Source: JBQTII01 sp052387905 (lineage in GTDB: Bacteria > Actinomycetota > Actinomycetes > Sporichthyales > Sporichthyaceae). Taken from it: a DNA stretch of 64,000 bases. Of the stretch, positions 33,815-42,597 are shown piece by piece (position 1 is the stretch's first letter; each line of letters opens with the position of its first letter). Position numbers and translations under genes: made by a program. Under the pieces are notes generated by a model, which had not been told where the DNA came from, made no database searches, and saw nothing but the letters and a program-made list of their open reading frames with translations. The DNA is taken from contig JBQTIR010000002.1 in NCBI GenBank assembly GCA_052387905.1, forward strand, positions 1 to 64,000. The letters run 5' to 3'.

Positions 33815-35353
33815 CTAGCGCCCCCGGGGCAGTTCGGCGGCGCGTCCGACCAGAAGGTGCCGCTCGATCTTCCCCCCGGTATTGCGGGGCAAGGCGTCGA
33901 CGACCACGATCCGGCGCGGCACCTTGTAGTGCGCCAGGTGCGCACTCGCCCAGGAGAGCAGGCCACCCTCGACATCGTCCTGACGATCAGTCACGACAAA
34001 GGCCACCGGCACCTGGCCCCAGCGCGAGTGGGGCGCTCCCACGACGGCGAGGTCGGTGACCAGGCCGGATTCCCGCAACACCCGCTCGACCTCGCTGGGG
34101 TAAATGTTCATACCACCGGAGTTGATCAGGTCCGCCCGGCGATCGACGACGGCGACGAGGCCGTCCGCGGCGACAGTGCCAAGATCACCGGTACGGAACC
34201 AGCCCCCGTCGAACGCGTGCGCATCCGCGTCGGGCGCTCGCCAGTAACCGCGGCAGATCGCGGGGGACCGCACCCAGAGCTCGCCCACACCATCCGAGCC
34301 GGCTTCGCGGACCTGAACAGTCGTACCCGGGACCGGACGTCCCGCGCTCGCCAGCAACACCGGGTCGCCGGCAGTGAGATCGCCGGGTTGGGAGGCGGTG
34401 AACAGACCACCGGAGTTCTCGGTCATCCCCCACCCCTCGATGACCGCCTCGCCCAGCACACCGACGAGTGCGGCCAGGTCCTCGGCCGGTGCTTTTGAGG
34501 CCGAGTGCAGGACACCGGTCAGGCTCGCCCCGGAGGCGGGGCGCTCGCGGAAGGCCCCGGCGAGTTCGACGAGGACCGGTGACGGCGCGATCAAGAAGTT
34601 CGCACGACGTCGCGCGATCACGTCCACCATCGCCGCGGTGTCCCAGGTCGGGAACAGGATCGTGGTCCCACCGACCATCAGATGCGGCAATACGTGCGCG
34701 GGGACCGTGGCGGTGAAGGACAACGACATCCCGAACACGTGGACGCTGCCGAGCCGGTAACGGCAGGACAGCGCGTTGGTCAGCGCGATCCGCGCCACGC
34801 CACCGTGGGTGAGCTCAGCACCCTTCGGAACGCCGGTGGTGCCCGAGGTGTAGCCGAGAATAAGTAACTCGCCAGGGGCAGGGTCGGGCAACGGTGCAAG
34901 TGAACCACCGGCCACCAGATCCTCGAGGCCGTGGACACCGACGGCCGATTGCAACCCGATCAGCAGGCGTGGTCGCTGCTCCAGACCGGCGACGCGCGCG
35001 GACTGCGCCGGCCCGAAGACCATCGCCGCCGCCTCGCTGTTCCCCAGCAGGTGGTCGGCCTCAGGCGGGGTGAAGCGGGTATTGATGGGGACCACGACCA
35101 GTCCGGCGGCCGCGCACGCCAGATAGACGTCCAGGTATTCCAAGCAGTTGTCCATCCAGATCGCGACCCGGTCGCCGCGGGTCAGCCCCAGACCGAGCAA
35201 CGCATTGCCGACGCGCGTGCTGCGCACGTCGAGGTCGGCATAGGTGCGCACGGCCCCGGCCGCAGTCTCCAGCGCGGCTCGCGTCGGGAAGGCGGTGGCT
35301 CCGTCGCGGACGTAGCGGGTGATCGGGACGAACGCCGATTGCACACGACTCAC
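33815..35353 (-). CDS. AMP-forming acyl-CoA synthetase
   Basis: This 512-residue ANL-family ligase activates a carboxylic acid as acyl-AMP and then acyl-CoA. The P-loop LGYTSGTTGVPKGAELTH is near residues 167-184. EGWGMTENSG, WFRTGDLG and the hinge/GGMNIYPSEVE follow. The C-terminal catalytic Lys lies in NTGGKIERH near residue 498. It starts at a GTG five bases after the cyclase-family gene and probably belongs to the minus-strand operon led by the cyclase at 39288. The order cyclase, two acyl-CoA dehydrogenases, cyclase, ligase suggests it primes the substrate for beta-oxidation. Confidence 0.88.
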   Translation of the reverse strand: MSRVQSAFVPITRYVRDGATAFPTRAALETAAGAVRTYADLDVRSTRVGNALLGLGLTRGDRVAIWMDNCLEYLDVYLACAAAGLVVVPINTRFTPPEADHLLGNSEAAAMVFGPAQSARVAGLEQRPRLLIGLQSAVGVHGLEDLVAGGSLAPLPDPAPGELLILGYTSGTTGVPKGAELTHGGVARIALTNALSCRYRLGSVHVFGMSLSFTATVPAHVLPHLMVGGTTILFPTWDTAAMVDVIARRRANFLIAPSPVLVELAGAFRERPASGASLTGVLHSASKAPAEDLAALVGVLGEAVIEGWGMTENSGGLFTASQPGDLTAGDPVLLASAGRPVPGTTVQVREAGSDGVGELWVRSPAICRGYWRAPDADAHAFDGGWFRTGDLGTVAADGLVAVVDRRADLINSGGMNIYPSEVERVLRESGLVTDLAVVGAPHSRWGQVPVAFVVTDRQDDVEGGLLSWASAHLAHYKVPRRIVVVDALPRNTGGKIERHLLVGRAAELPRGR

Positions 35354-35358
35354 CGGCT

Positions 35359-36294
35359 TCAGCGGATCGCGACGGCGTTCGCGGGAGAGGCGAGGGAACC
35401 GGGGATCCGGTGCGGAACACCGGCCAGGAAGAAAGACCAGCGGCCGTCGGCAGCGCAGGCGGCGGCGAGGGCGTCCAGGTCGAACAGCTCTCCGAGCGCG
35501 AAGCCGAGTAGCGGCAATAGCCGGCGGTGCAGGCTGCCGACCGCCGGGTCACCGGGGGCGACCTCGATCGCCGGGTTGTCCGCGACCACCGCTGCCACCT
35601 TCCAGTCCCAGAGCAACTCGGCGATCTCCGCGGAGCCCGCCAGGCCGGCGAAGCGCACCCCGGCGGGGTCGGCGAGACCGGCGCGCTGGGTCGCGTTCAG
35701 CGCACGGTAGGCCGTCGTCCACCCGAAGCGCAGGCAGAGGATGTCCCCCGGGGATATCTCGACGCCCTGGGCACCGGCCGCGGCATCGAGGTCCTGTGCG
35801 CTCACCGCGATCGGGGACAGCGGATCCCAGTCCCCGCGCGCGCGGCGCAAGGTGTCGACGTCGAGCAGCACGCCGCGACCGGTGATGCCGGGTGACCAGT
35901 GCTCGATGCCGAGCCGGCCGGCGGCATCCGGGGGGTCACCGGTGTACCCGGTCCAGAAACCGTGCTCGCGGGCGCGGACGTGCAGCAGCCCGTCCCATTG
36001 GCTCCCCGATTGCGGATAGAACCCGTCGATGCGCTCGTCCCAGTCGTTGCGGCTGGTCGCGAACACCTCGCGGACCAACGCCTGACGTCCGAACAGCGGG
36101 GGGTCTATCTCGGTCGTCGGGAGCGAGAGTGCATAGCGGTCCCCGCGCACGATTTCCGTAGCCGCGGCGGCAATGCGCGAGGGCGTCAGGTGGTTGAGCG
36201 TGCCGAGGTTATCCGTGCGTCCCCAGACGTCCCAGGCGTGCGGCAGACCCAGGGATTCGATGACCGGCAACTCGCTGTACCGCGGGGTGCTCAT
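35359..36294 (-). CDS. Cyclase-family (kynurenine formamidase-like) hydrolase, divergent
   Basis: This protein of 311 residues starts at the ATG at 36294. The fold is recognised by WGRTDNLGTLNHLTP (about 19-33) and GDILCLRFGW. Where classic members have the metal-binding HxGTHxDxxxH, this one reads SQWDGLLHV, keeping the Asp and last His but not the first two His. It belongs to the divergent branch of the family seen in actinobacterial acyl-CoA loci. It may hydrolyse a lactone or amide intermediate; the substrate is unknown. A second, canonical member lies at 38449-39288. Confidence 0.8.
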   Translation of the reverse strand: MSTPRYSELPVIESLGLPHAWDVWGRTDNLGTLNHLTPSRIAAAATEIVRGDRYALSLPTTEIDPPLFGRQALVREVFATSRNDWDERIDGFYPQSGSQWDGLLHVRAREHGFWTGYTGDPPDAAGRLGIEHWSPGITGRGVLLDVDTLRRARGDWDPLSPIAVSAQDLDAAAGAQGVEISPGDILCLRFGWTTAYRALNATQRAGLADPAGVRFAGLAGSAEIAELLWDWKVAAVVADNPAIEVAPGDPAVGSLHRRLLPLLGFALGELFDLDALAAACAADGRWSFFLAGVPHRIPGSLASPANAVAIR

Positions 36295-36304
36295 GTGCCA
36301 CCTC

Positions 36305-36377
36305 GGCATGCATGCCCACCGGACCACGACACGCCGGAGGTGCTCCGGCGTGTCGCGCCGAGTTCAGCATGCATGCC
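36305..36377. repeat. Dispersed GGCATGCATGCC-bounded palindromic repeat, copy 1
   Basis: This 73-bp element is bounded at both ends by GCATGCATGCC. Its centre is a perfect 13-bp stem, CGACACGCCGGAG with its complement around GTG. About 33 bases match the inverted copy at 60870-60941. It separates the acyl-CoA dehydrogenase gene from the cyclase gene. Confidence 0.8.
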
Positions 36378-36397
36378 GCGAATACGGGCGAGCGAGG

Positions 36398-37294
36398 TCA
36401 CGGCAGCACAGCGGTGGCGGCCTCGTCCAGCGCCATGATGTGGCGCAGGTAGAAGTGCAGGCCCCATTCCCAGGTGAAGCCGACACCGCCATGGACCTGG
36501 ATCGAGCGCTCGGCCACCCCACGGCAGGCTCGGAAGGCATAGCGCAGCGCGCGACGGGCATCGGCCGGCGAGGTTGCGGCCCACAGCACCGCGGTCTCGG
36601 CCTGCTCGGTCAGGATGTGGCCATCGGCGAGTTGGTGCTTCACGGCTTGGAAGCTGCCGATCGGCGTGCCGAACTGCTCACGGACCTTGGCGTAGGCGAC
36701 GCCCTCATCGAGCAGTCGACGTGCCGCACCCACGGCTTCCGCGCCCCAGACGACGGCACACTCGTGCGCGGCTTCGGCCGAGAGCTTCGAGACCTCAGCG
36801 GTCCGACCCAGTCCCAGGGTGGCGGCCAAGTCATCCTCGCCGGTGGCGTCGACGTCGACCAGGGGCGAGTCCGCGCCCTCGCCCAGTTCAGTGCACAGTC
36901 TGATCCCCGGCGCCGCGGCGAAGGGCACGAGGGCGCCCTGACCGGACGCGTGGGGCACGGCAAAGGTCACCGGCCCGTCGTGCTCGGCAGCCGGCGCCGA
37001 CCAGCGCTTAACCAGCACGGTCGGGATCAGCGGCAACGGCAGGCAGTACTCGCCCCACGCCTGCCCGATGACGACAAGATCAAGCAGTGACGCCCCGTCA
37101 GCACCGTCGCGGATTCCGACGCAATCCCAGCCGCCGGCCTCCAGCGCTGTCCAGGAGGCGCTCAGATCGTCCTCGAGAATCGTGGTGCTGGTCCGGCCGT
37201 TCGCGATCTTCCTCGCGATGGCCCGGATCGCCGCCGCGGCCTCGGTGCCGAGCTCGCCCGGCGCGGTGGAGATGGTGGTGACGCTGCTGCTCAT
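36398..37294 (-). CDS. Acyl-CoA dehydrogenase, short subunit
   Basis: This 298-residue acyl-CoA dehydrogenase homologue is about 80 residues shorter than a standard member. Recognisable blocks are EQFGTPIGSFQAVKHQLAD (about 199-217) and QVHGGVGFTWEWGLHFYLR (about 268-286). It overlaps the larger dehydrogenase by four bases (ATGA). Paired, overlapping dehydrogenase genes of unequal size encode alpha2beta2 enzymes in actinobacterial steroid side-chain degradation, where each subunit supplies part of the active site. That is the best model here. Confidence 0.85.
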   Translation of the reverse strand: MSSSVTTISTAPGELGTEAAAAIRAIARKIANGRTSTTILEDDLSASWTALEAGGWDCVGIRDGADGASLLDLVVIGQAWGEYCLPLPLIPTVLVKRWSAPAAEHDGPVTFAVPHASGQGALVPFAAAPGIRLCTELGEGADSPLVDVDATGEDDLAATLGLGRTAEVSKLSAEAAHECAVVWGAEAVGAARRLLDEGVAYAKVREQFGTPIGSFQAVKHQLADGHILTEQAETAVLWAATSPADARRALRYAFRACRGVAERSIQVHGGVGFTWEWGLHFYLRHIMALDEAATAVLP

Positions 37295-38409
37295 TTGGGC
37301 AACCCCAGAACTCGCTCGGCAATGATGTTGCGCTGGATCTGGTTCGTACCGGAGTAGATCGTGGTGCCCTTGACCTCGAGGTAGGAGTAGTTCCAGTGGT
37401 CACGATGCGCCGGGCAGCCACTGTCCAACCCGAGTGCAGTGATCTTCTGCCACAGGTCGCTCCAGAGCACCTTCAGAAAGCACGTGGCTCGGTTGAAAGC
37501 CTCGTCGTCGTGTTCGCGCTCGATGGCCTTGGCGACCTGACGGCGCACCAGTTCGGTCTCGACGTCGAGATCCTCGGCCTGGGCAAGCAGCGGCGTGTGT
37601 GCCACGCAGCACCCGAGGAGCTTGTCGATGTCGGCGCGCATATCGACGTAGCGGGTGACGGTCTCCACGCCGCCGCGCTCGGCGGTGAGGATCGTCATCG
37701 CGACCCGCCAGCCCTCGCCCTGCGCGCCCAGGCGGTCTTCCTCCGCGACGAAGACGTCGTCGAAGTAGACCTCGGCGAAGTGCCGCGAGCCGGAGATCTG
37801 CTTCAGGGTGGAGACGGTGATGCCAGGTTGGCTCATGTCCAGCAGCAGCAACGAGAGGTTCTGATAGCGCCGGGCACCCGGATCGGTGCGCACGAGCATC
37901 AGGCACCGGTGGGAGTCCTCGGCGAAGGAGGTCCATACCTTCTGTCCGCTGACGCGGTAGCCGCCGTCGACCTTGCGTGCCTCGCAGGTGACGCTCGCGA
38001 GATCCGATCCGGAGCCGGGCTCGGAGAAGCCCTGGCACCACACGTCCTCGCCGGAGACGATCCGCGGCAGGAAGCGGGCGCGTTGGGCGTCGGTGCCGTG
38101 CGCGATGAGGGCGGGGGCGGTGAGGATCTTGCCGACGCGGGCGAGGCTGTCCGGAGCATGGGCCCTGGCGCACAGTTCACCGAAACGGACCTCATCGGCG
38201 AGACCGAATCCTCGTCCGCCGAACTCCGGGGCCATCGTGAGCATCGAGTAACCGGCCGCGAAGAGCTTGCGATCCCAGTCCCGCCGGATCTCGGTCACTT
38301 CCTGCGGGGTCAGCGTCGCCCTGGCGGTGCGCCAGCGCTCGGGAACCTCGCGGGCGAGCCACGCCGCCACCTCGGACCAGAACTCCGGCCCCGCCGTCGC
38401 AGTCGACAC
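37291..38409 (-). CDS. Acyl-CoA dehydrogenase, large subunit
   Basis: This 372-residue protein begins at the GTG at 38409 (GGGAG six bases upstream); an earlier TTG lies inside the operator and is unlikely. FAD/substrate motifs include GFSEPGSGSDLASV (about 125-138), SGQKVWTSFAED and the C-terminal IYSGTNQIQRNIIAERVLG. In many family members the residue after IY is the catalytic Glu; here it is Ser, so the base must come from another position. It introduces the alpha,beta double bond into an acyl-CoA, probably together with the overlapping short subunit. The operator at 38422-38447 lies directly upstream. Confidence 0.9.
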   Translation of the reverse strand: MSTATAGPEFWSEVAAWLAREVPERWRTARATLTPQEVTEIRRDWDRKLFAAGYSMLTMAPEFGGRGFGLADEVRFGELCARAHAPDSLARVGKILTAPALIAHGTDAQRARFLPRIVSGEDVWCQGFSEPGSGSDLASVTCEARKVDGGYRVSGQKVWTSFAEDSHRCLMLVRTDPGARRYQNLSLLLLDMSQPGITVSTLKQISGSRHFAEVYFDDVFVAEEDRLGAQGEGWRVAMTILTAERGGVETVTRYVDMRADIDKLLGCCVAHTPLLAQAEDLDVETELVRRQVAKAIEREHDDEAFNRATCFLKVLWSDLWQKITALGLDSGCPAHRDHWNYSYLEVKGTTIYSGTNQIQRNIIAERVLGLPK

Positions 38410-38421
38410 GGCTACTCCCAC

Positions 38422-38447
38422 CTGAACCAAACGGTTGTTTGGTTCAG
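38422..38447. promoter_or_regulatory. TetR-type operator, site 1
   Basis: Two perfect 11-bp arms (CTGAACCAAAC and its complement) flank GGTT. The minus-strand core at 38427-38443 fits the 17-bp consensus MCCWAMCAASCGKTTGG shared with three other sites. It sits 13 bases upstream of the large acyl-CoA dehydrogenase start and directly after the cyclase stop. Confidence 0.8.
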
Positions 38448-38448
38448 C

Positions 38449-39288
38449 TTAGGACGCGCGGGAGACGACCGCAACGGGACGTAACGGGGAGCCGGTGCCG
38501 CCCTTGACCCGCAGCGGGGTGGCGATGAACAGAAAGTCGTGAACTCCATCGGCGACCAGCGGCTCGAGGTTGACGCTCTCCAGGATCGGGATGCCGGTCT
38601 CCACGAGCAGGTGCACGTGGACCCGGAGTGCGACCTGGGTGACCGAGGGCTTGTGCTCGAACATGTGCGTGTCAGCGCCCACCGCGAGCACCTCGCGTTC
38701 GGACAACCACTGTGCGCCGTCCAGCGTCACGCCGGGAACGCCGGTGGCAATGCCCTGGTAGTCATTGAAGTTCGGCCAGTGCCGGATCCAACCGGTGCGC
38801 ACCATGACGACCTCACCCGGGCCCGGCTCGCGTCGACCGGCGAACCAGGCGGCGAGGTGCTCGGCGTTGATCCCGTCGGCGGACGTGAGCGCCCGCCCGA
38901 AGATCGTTTCGGCGTCGACGAGGTGGCCGGTGCCGATCAGCGGGGGGAGTTCCTCGACACTGCCGGCGCCCAACCCCTCGGTCACCGACTGGTCGATCTC
39001 GCGACCGCCGTAGATCAGGCCGTGCTGGGCGATGTGGCCCAGGGCGTCGACGTGAGTTCCCACGTGACCACCCGTCACCAGGACCTCCATGGCCGAGGAC
39101 ACGCCGTCGGGGTACATGCCCTCGCCGTGGGATTTGGCCAGTGCGAAGCCGAACGGTGGGTGATACGGGTGCCGCGGCATGCCGGGCTCGAGGCGCACCG
39201 CGAGGTCGTAGACCCGGGTCGGACCGGAGGTCGGCCAGGCCACGTCCAGGTCATGGTGCCCCCCGGACCAGGCGGCAATCCTGTCCAC
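38449..39288 (-). CDS. Cyclase-family metal-dependent hydrolase
   Basis: This 279-residue protein starts at a GTG preceded by the strong site AGGGAGG. It has the canonical metal motif GGHVGTHVDALGHI (about 77-90) and VMVRTGW, as in kynurenine formamidase-like hydrolases. It is divergent from the TetR gene with a shared operator between them, so it is probably the first gene of the TetR-controlled minus-strand unit running into the acyl-CoA dehydrogenases. A ring- or lactone-opening role in the catabolic pathway is inferred. Confidence 0.87.
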   Translation of the reverse strand: MDRIAAWSGGHHDLDVAWPTSGPTRVYDLAVRLEPGMPRHPYHPPFGFALAKSHGEGMYPDGVSSAMEVLVTGGHVGTHVDALGHIAQHGLIYGGREIDQSVTEGLGAGSVEELPPLIGTGHLVDAETIFGRALTSADGINAEHLAAWFAGRREPGPGEVVMVRTGWIRHWPNFNDYQGIATGVPGVTLDGAQWLSEREVLAVGADTHMFEHKPSVTQVALRVHVHLLVETGIPILESVNLEPLVADGVHDFLFIATPLRVKGGTGSPLRPVAVVSRAS

Positions 39289-39318
39289 GTGTCCTCCCTG
39301 CCGTATCCCTGCGACGTG

Positions 39319-39339
39319 CCCTAACAAGCGGTTGGTAGG
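39319..39339. promoter_or_regulatory. TetR-type operator, site 2, between cyclase and tetR
   Basis: The plus-strand 17-mer at 39319-39335 fits MCCWAMCAASCGKTTGG. CCTAACAAGC and GGTTGGTAGG also form an imperfect palindrome matching at 8 of 10 positions. It lies in the 96-bp divergent region, the expected place for an autoregulated TetR site. Confidence 0.75.
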
Positions 39340-39384
39340 ACGGTAGCGTGGGCCCACACCGACGCCCAGACCCGGGAGCGAGCC

Positions 39385-39996
39385 ATGGCGACCTCGAACA
39401 GCACCAAGCGCCCGATCGACCGGCGCAATCGGGATGCCGACGTGGTCGACGCTGCGATCCGCGTCTTCTACTCCAAGGGTTACGCGGGCTCCACGATCCA
39501 GGACGTCGCGGATGCCGTCGGGGTACTCAAGGGCAGCCTCTACCACTACATCTCCTCCAAGGAAGACCTGCTCTTTCGGATCCTGCAGGAGTCCCACGTC
39601 CAAGCACGGGCGACGATGGCGGAGGTCGCCGCGCTCGAGGTGACCCCCCTGGAGCGGCTGCGGATCTACCTCGAGCGGATCCACCACTGGTACCTGACCA
39701 ACGTCGAACGGGTCAGCGTCTACCTCAACCAGCAACACCACCTGACCGGCGACAACGAGGCGCAGATGCGGGCATCGGCCCGCGAGTTCGAGCACTACCT
39801 ACGCGAACTGCTGGCCGAAGCCAAGAGCGACGGTGCGCTACGTCCGGATCTGGACCTCAAGCTGGCTGCGTTCTTCATCCTCGGCGCGCTGAACAGCCTG
39901 CCGAACTGGTTCCACCCCGACGGGGAGTACTCCCCCGACCATGTGGCGTCAGAGTTCTCCGCCATGGCGCTACACCTGGTCGCCCGCACGGACTGA
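39385..39996 (+). CDS. TetR-family transcriptional repressor
   Basis: This 203-residue protein has an N-terminal helix-turn-helix (VVDAAIRVFYSKGYAGST then IQDVADAVGVLKGSLYHY, residues 21-57) and an all-helical ligand-binding domain. The recognition helix GVLKGSLYHYISSKEDL is typical of TetR regulators that sense acyl-CoA thioesters, such as the KstR2 type. It is divergent from the cyclase gene. A motif found here also lies upstream of the acyl-CoA dehydrogenases, the thiolase-fold operon and the second CoA ligase, so it probably represses the whole catabolic island and is released by a CoA intermediate. Confidence 0.9.
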   Translation: MATSNSTKRPIDRRNRDADVVDAAIRVFYSKGYAGSTIQDVADAVGVLKGSLYHYISSKEDLLFRILQESHVQARATMAEVAALEVTPLERLRIYLERIHHWYLTNVERVSVYLNQQHHLTGDNEAQMRASAREFEHYLRELLAEAKSDGALRPDLDLKLAAFFILGALNSLPNWFHPDGEYSPDHVASEFSAMALHLVARTD

Positions 39997-40018
39997 CTTA
40001 CACCGAGCTGACGTAGCC

Positions 40019-41230
40019 TCAGGTGACAGTCGCCGCAGCCTTGGGAATCGCGATGTCGGGGTCGGCGAGCAGCGCGGGATCCAGGACCACTGCGCGCATC
40101 AGGGCCATCTGGGCCTGCGCATTCTCTCGGGGCAGGTCGGCGATCAAGGCCGCGCTGAGCCGGTGAGTGGCGTCCAGCCAAACCGCGGTCCACGAACCGT
40201 TCGGCCGGTTCCGCCAGACCAGGGTGTCGCCAGGGCCGTGATGTCCGACGTACTGCAGCTTGTGCCCGAGTTGGTCGCTCCAGAAGTACAGGATCGGATC
40301 GTGCGGGGTGATCTCGGCGACGTCCTCGGACAGCAACGCGGCCACCGCGACGCTCGGAGCACTGGCGGCGTCGTCCCAGTGCTCGACGCGCATCCGGCGG
40401 CCGTAGCGCCGCGACCACCACACCGCCACGTCCCCGGCTGCGACGACGCCGGGGGCGGCCCGCAACCACTCGTCGGTGACAACCCCGCCCTCAATCTCCA
40501 GACCGCTGGAGGCCAGCCACCCCACTGCCGGGCGCACGCCTACCCCGGTGACCACGACGTCGGCGGGCAGCACCGTCCCGTCCGCGAGCTCGACACCCGC
40601 CGCCGTGACCTCGCGCACCGCAGTTCCCAGCCGCAGGTCGATGCCCTCCCACCACTGCAGCACGCGGGCACCGACCTCGTCACCGAGCAGGCGGGCGAGC
40701 GGAAGGGCGTCGAGCTCGACACAGGTGACCTGGGCGCCTCGGGTCCGGGCCGACGTCGCCACCTCGGCGCCGATCCAACTGGCCCCGATGACCACCACGC
40801 GTGCACCGGGCACCAGCCGCTCGCGCAGCGCGAGGGCGTCGTCGATCGTGCGCAGCACGAGTTGTTCCCCGTCGCCGGGTAGCCGGATCGGCTCGGCGCC
40901 GGTAGCCAGCACCAAGCCGTCGTAGGCGATCTCGCCCGGGCCCCCGTCCTCGGTGTGGATCTCCAGAACCCGATCGGCGACCCGCAGTCCCGTGGCGCGC
41001 ACCCCAACCCGCACGTCGACCTCGAGAGCGGCGTAATCGATGTTCAGCGTGCTCGCATCGACCGCGCCAAGCAGGACGTCCTTGGACAGCGGGGGACGGT
41101 CGTAGGGCAGGTGTGCCTCCGCCGTGACCAGCGTGATCGCACCGGTGTGGCCCTGCTCCCGTAGCTGCTCACAGCTACGTGCTGCCGCCAGCCCACCACC
41201 GACGACTACTACGTGCCCAAGCCCCGACAT
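40019..41230 (-). CDS. FAD-dependent ferredoxin reductase
   Basis: This 403-residue protein starts at the ATG at 41230 (AAGGA upstream). It has two Rossmann folds: FAD at VVVVGGGLAAARSCEQLR (about 7-24) and NAD(P)H at ARVVVIGASWIGAEVATSAR (about 140-159). ATGAEP and GVVAAGDVAVW are also present, as in rubredoxin/ferredoxin reductases serving P450s. It transfers electrons from NAD(P)H to the small ferredoxin encoded just upstream in the same direction, completing the P450 chain. Its TAG/TGA end faces the TetR gene. Confidence 0.9.
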   Translation of the reverse strand: MSGLGHVVVVGGGLAAARSCEQLREQGHTGAITLVTAEAHLPYDRPPLSKDVLLGAVDASTLNIDYAALEVDVRVGVRATGLRVADRVLEIHTEDGGPGEIAYDGLVLATGAEPIRLPGDGEQLVLRTIDDALALRERLVPGARVVVIGASWIGAEVATSARTRGAQVTCVELDALPLARLLGDEVGARVLQWWEGIDLRLGTAVREVTAAGVELADGTVLPADVVVTGVGVRPAVGWLASSGLEIEGGVVTDEWLRAAPGVVAAGDVAVWWSRRYGRRMRVEHWDDAASAPSVAVAALLSEDVAEITPHDPILYFWSDQLGHKLQYVGHHGPGDTLVWRNRPNGSWTAVWLDATHRLSAALIADLPRENAQAQMALMRAVVLDPALLADPDIAIPKAAATVT

Positions 41231-41254
41231 CGACGTTCCTTCCCCACACATGCC

Positions 41255-41300
41255 AACGTCCGACCGAACGAGCTCTATAGCGCTCGTTCGGTCGGACGTT
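41255..41300. promoter_or_regulatory. Large perfect inverted repeat between P450 and reductase genes
   Basis: Arms of 18 bp (41255-41272 and 41283-41300) match exactly around a 10-nt loop and include CCGACCGAACGAG. It begins 12 bases after the P450 stop and ends 25 bases before the reductase start. It could be a terminator or attenuator, or an operator, because CCGAACG-type half sites suit TetR proteins. Confidence 0.65.
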
Positions 41301-41311
41301 ACGCGATCGCC

Positions 41312-42547
41312 CTACGCCCCGAGCGGCTTGCCTGGAGGGAAGATGATCGGGACGTGGATGAAACCGGCGACCTGCCCGCACTGCCACTCGGGCTTGGCTT
41401 CGGGGTCGAGGCAGAACTCCGGGATCCGCTTGAGAAATTCGGTGATCGCGACCGTCGTCTCGACGCGGACCAGGTGGGCCCCGATGCAGCGGTGGATGCC
41501 GACCCCGAGCGAGAGATGCCGGTTGGGCTGGCGGTCGATGATGAGGGTGTCCGCGCTCGGGAACACCTTGCGGTCCCGGTTCGCGGCGGGCAGCCACATG
41601 TACACCATCTGATCCTTCTTGATCTCCACGCCGGCGACCACGGTGTCCTGCGTGCACAGACGCCCGATCGTCGCCGGGGTGTAGTAGCGGATCATCTCGT
41701 CGACCGCCACCGGTAGACCCGCCGGATTCGCCATCAGGTAGCGGCGCAGCTCGACGTCCCAGGACAGGCGCCAATACGCCGAGGACAGGAACCGTGCGGT
41801 GTTGTGGATCCCGCCGAGCAGGAGTACGACGAAGAACCCGATCAGGTCCTCGAACGAGAGCTTCTCCCCGTCGACCTCGGCGCTGGCCACCATCGACATC
41901 AGATCGTCGCCGGGATTGGCTTGGCGCTCCTTGATCAAATCGGCGGCATAACCCACGAGCTCACCGAAAGTCTCGGCGCCCTTCTCGGTGCCGAAGTGCT
42001 TGGTGATCGCATCGGTCCACTCGCGGTAGATCAGGCCGTTCTCCGGCGGGATGCCGAGCAGGATCGCGGTGAGGCGGCCCGGGATCTCGTCGGCGAGCCA
42101 GGTCGCGACGTCGGCCTTGCCGTCGGCGATCTTTTCGTCGATGAGGTCATTGACGGTCTTGGCGAGCTGGTCGCGGAAGTCCTTGGTACGCCCGGGTGAG
42201 AACACCGGCGCGATCAGGTCGCGGTACTTCTTGTGCTTGGGCGCATCCTGCGCGGCCAGCATCAGCTCGAAGTCACCAGTGTCGTAACGCGGCAGCGTGA
42301 CGCCCTTGTTCGAGAACGCCGCCGGGTTTCCCATGATCTCGGCGATGGCGTCGTAGGAGGCGATGTTCCAGGCACCGCCGTGCTTGTTGCCCCACCAGAT
42401 CGGGGTCTTCTCCGCCTTGTCCCGCAACGCCTCGAAGAAACGCATCGCGGTGCCGTCCGGGCCGAGCGGGGTGTTGTAGTGGTCCGGGTTCTCCAGGTCG
42501 TCGTCGGAGAACGGTGCGAGCATCGACGCGGTGTCGGTGACGGTCAC
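41312..42547 (-). CDS. Cytochrome P450
   Basis: This protein of 411 residues starts at a GTG after AGGAAGG. The I-helix segment LLLGGIHNT (about 245-253) supplies the oxygen-activating Thr, DEMIRYY gives the ExxR, and LGVGIHRCIG (about 355-364) provides the haem Cys. It is a soluble bacterial CYP acting with the neighbouring 3Fe-4S ferredoxin and reductase. In this context it probably hydroxylates an alkyl or terminal carbon of the catabolised substrate before CoA ligation; substrate specificity cannot be read from sequence. Confidence 0.93.
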   Translation of the reverse strand: MTVTDTASMLAPFSDDDLENPDHYNTPLGPDGTAMRFFEALRDKAEKTPIWWGNKHGGAWNIASYDAIAEIMGNPAAFSNKGVTLPRYDTGDFELMLAAQDAPKHKKYRDLIAPVFSPGRTKDFRDQLAKTVNDLIDEKIADGKADVATWLADEIPGRLTAILLGIPPENGLIYREWTDAITKHFGTEKGAETFGELVGYAADLIKERQANPGDDLMSMVASAEVDGEKLSFEDLIGFFVVLLLGGIHNTARFLSSAYWRLSWDVELRRYLMANPAGLPVAVDEMIRYYTPATIGRLCTQDTVVAGVEIKKDQMVYMWLPAANRDRKVFPSADTLIIDRQPNRHLSLGVGIHRCIGAHLVRVETTVAITEFLKRIPEFCLDPEAKPEWQCGQVAGFIHVPIIFPPGKPLGA

Positions 42548-42597
42548 GGGGGTGGCCTTCCTGTCGGGCGGTTCTGTCGGCGAGCGATGCGGTGGAG

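Noticed and set aside
39288..39795. N-terminal extension of the canonical cyclase protein to 448 residues
   Set aside because: The extension would run through the operator and antisense to the TetR gene. The GTG at 39288 has an excellent ribosome site and matches the family start.
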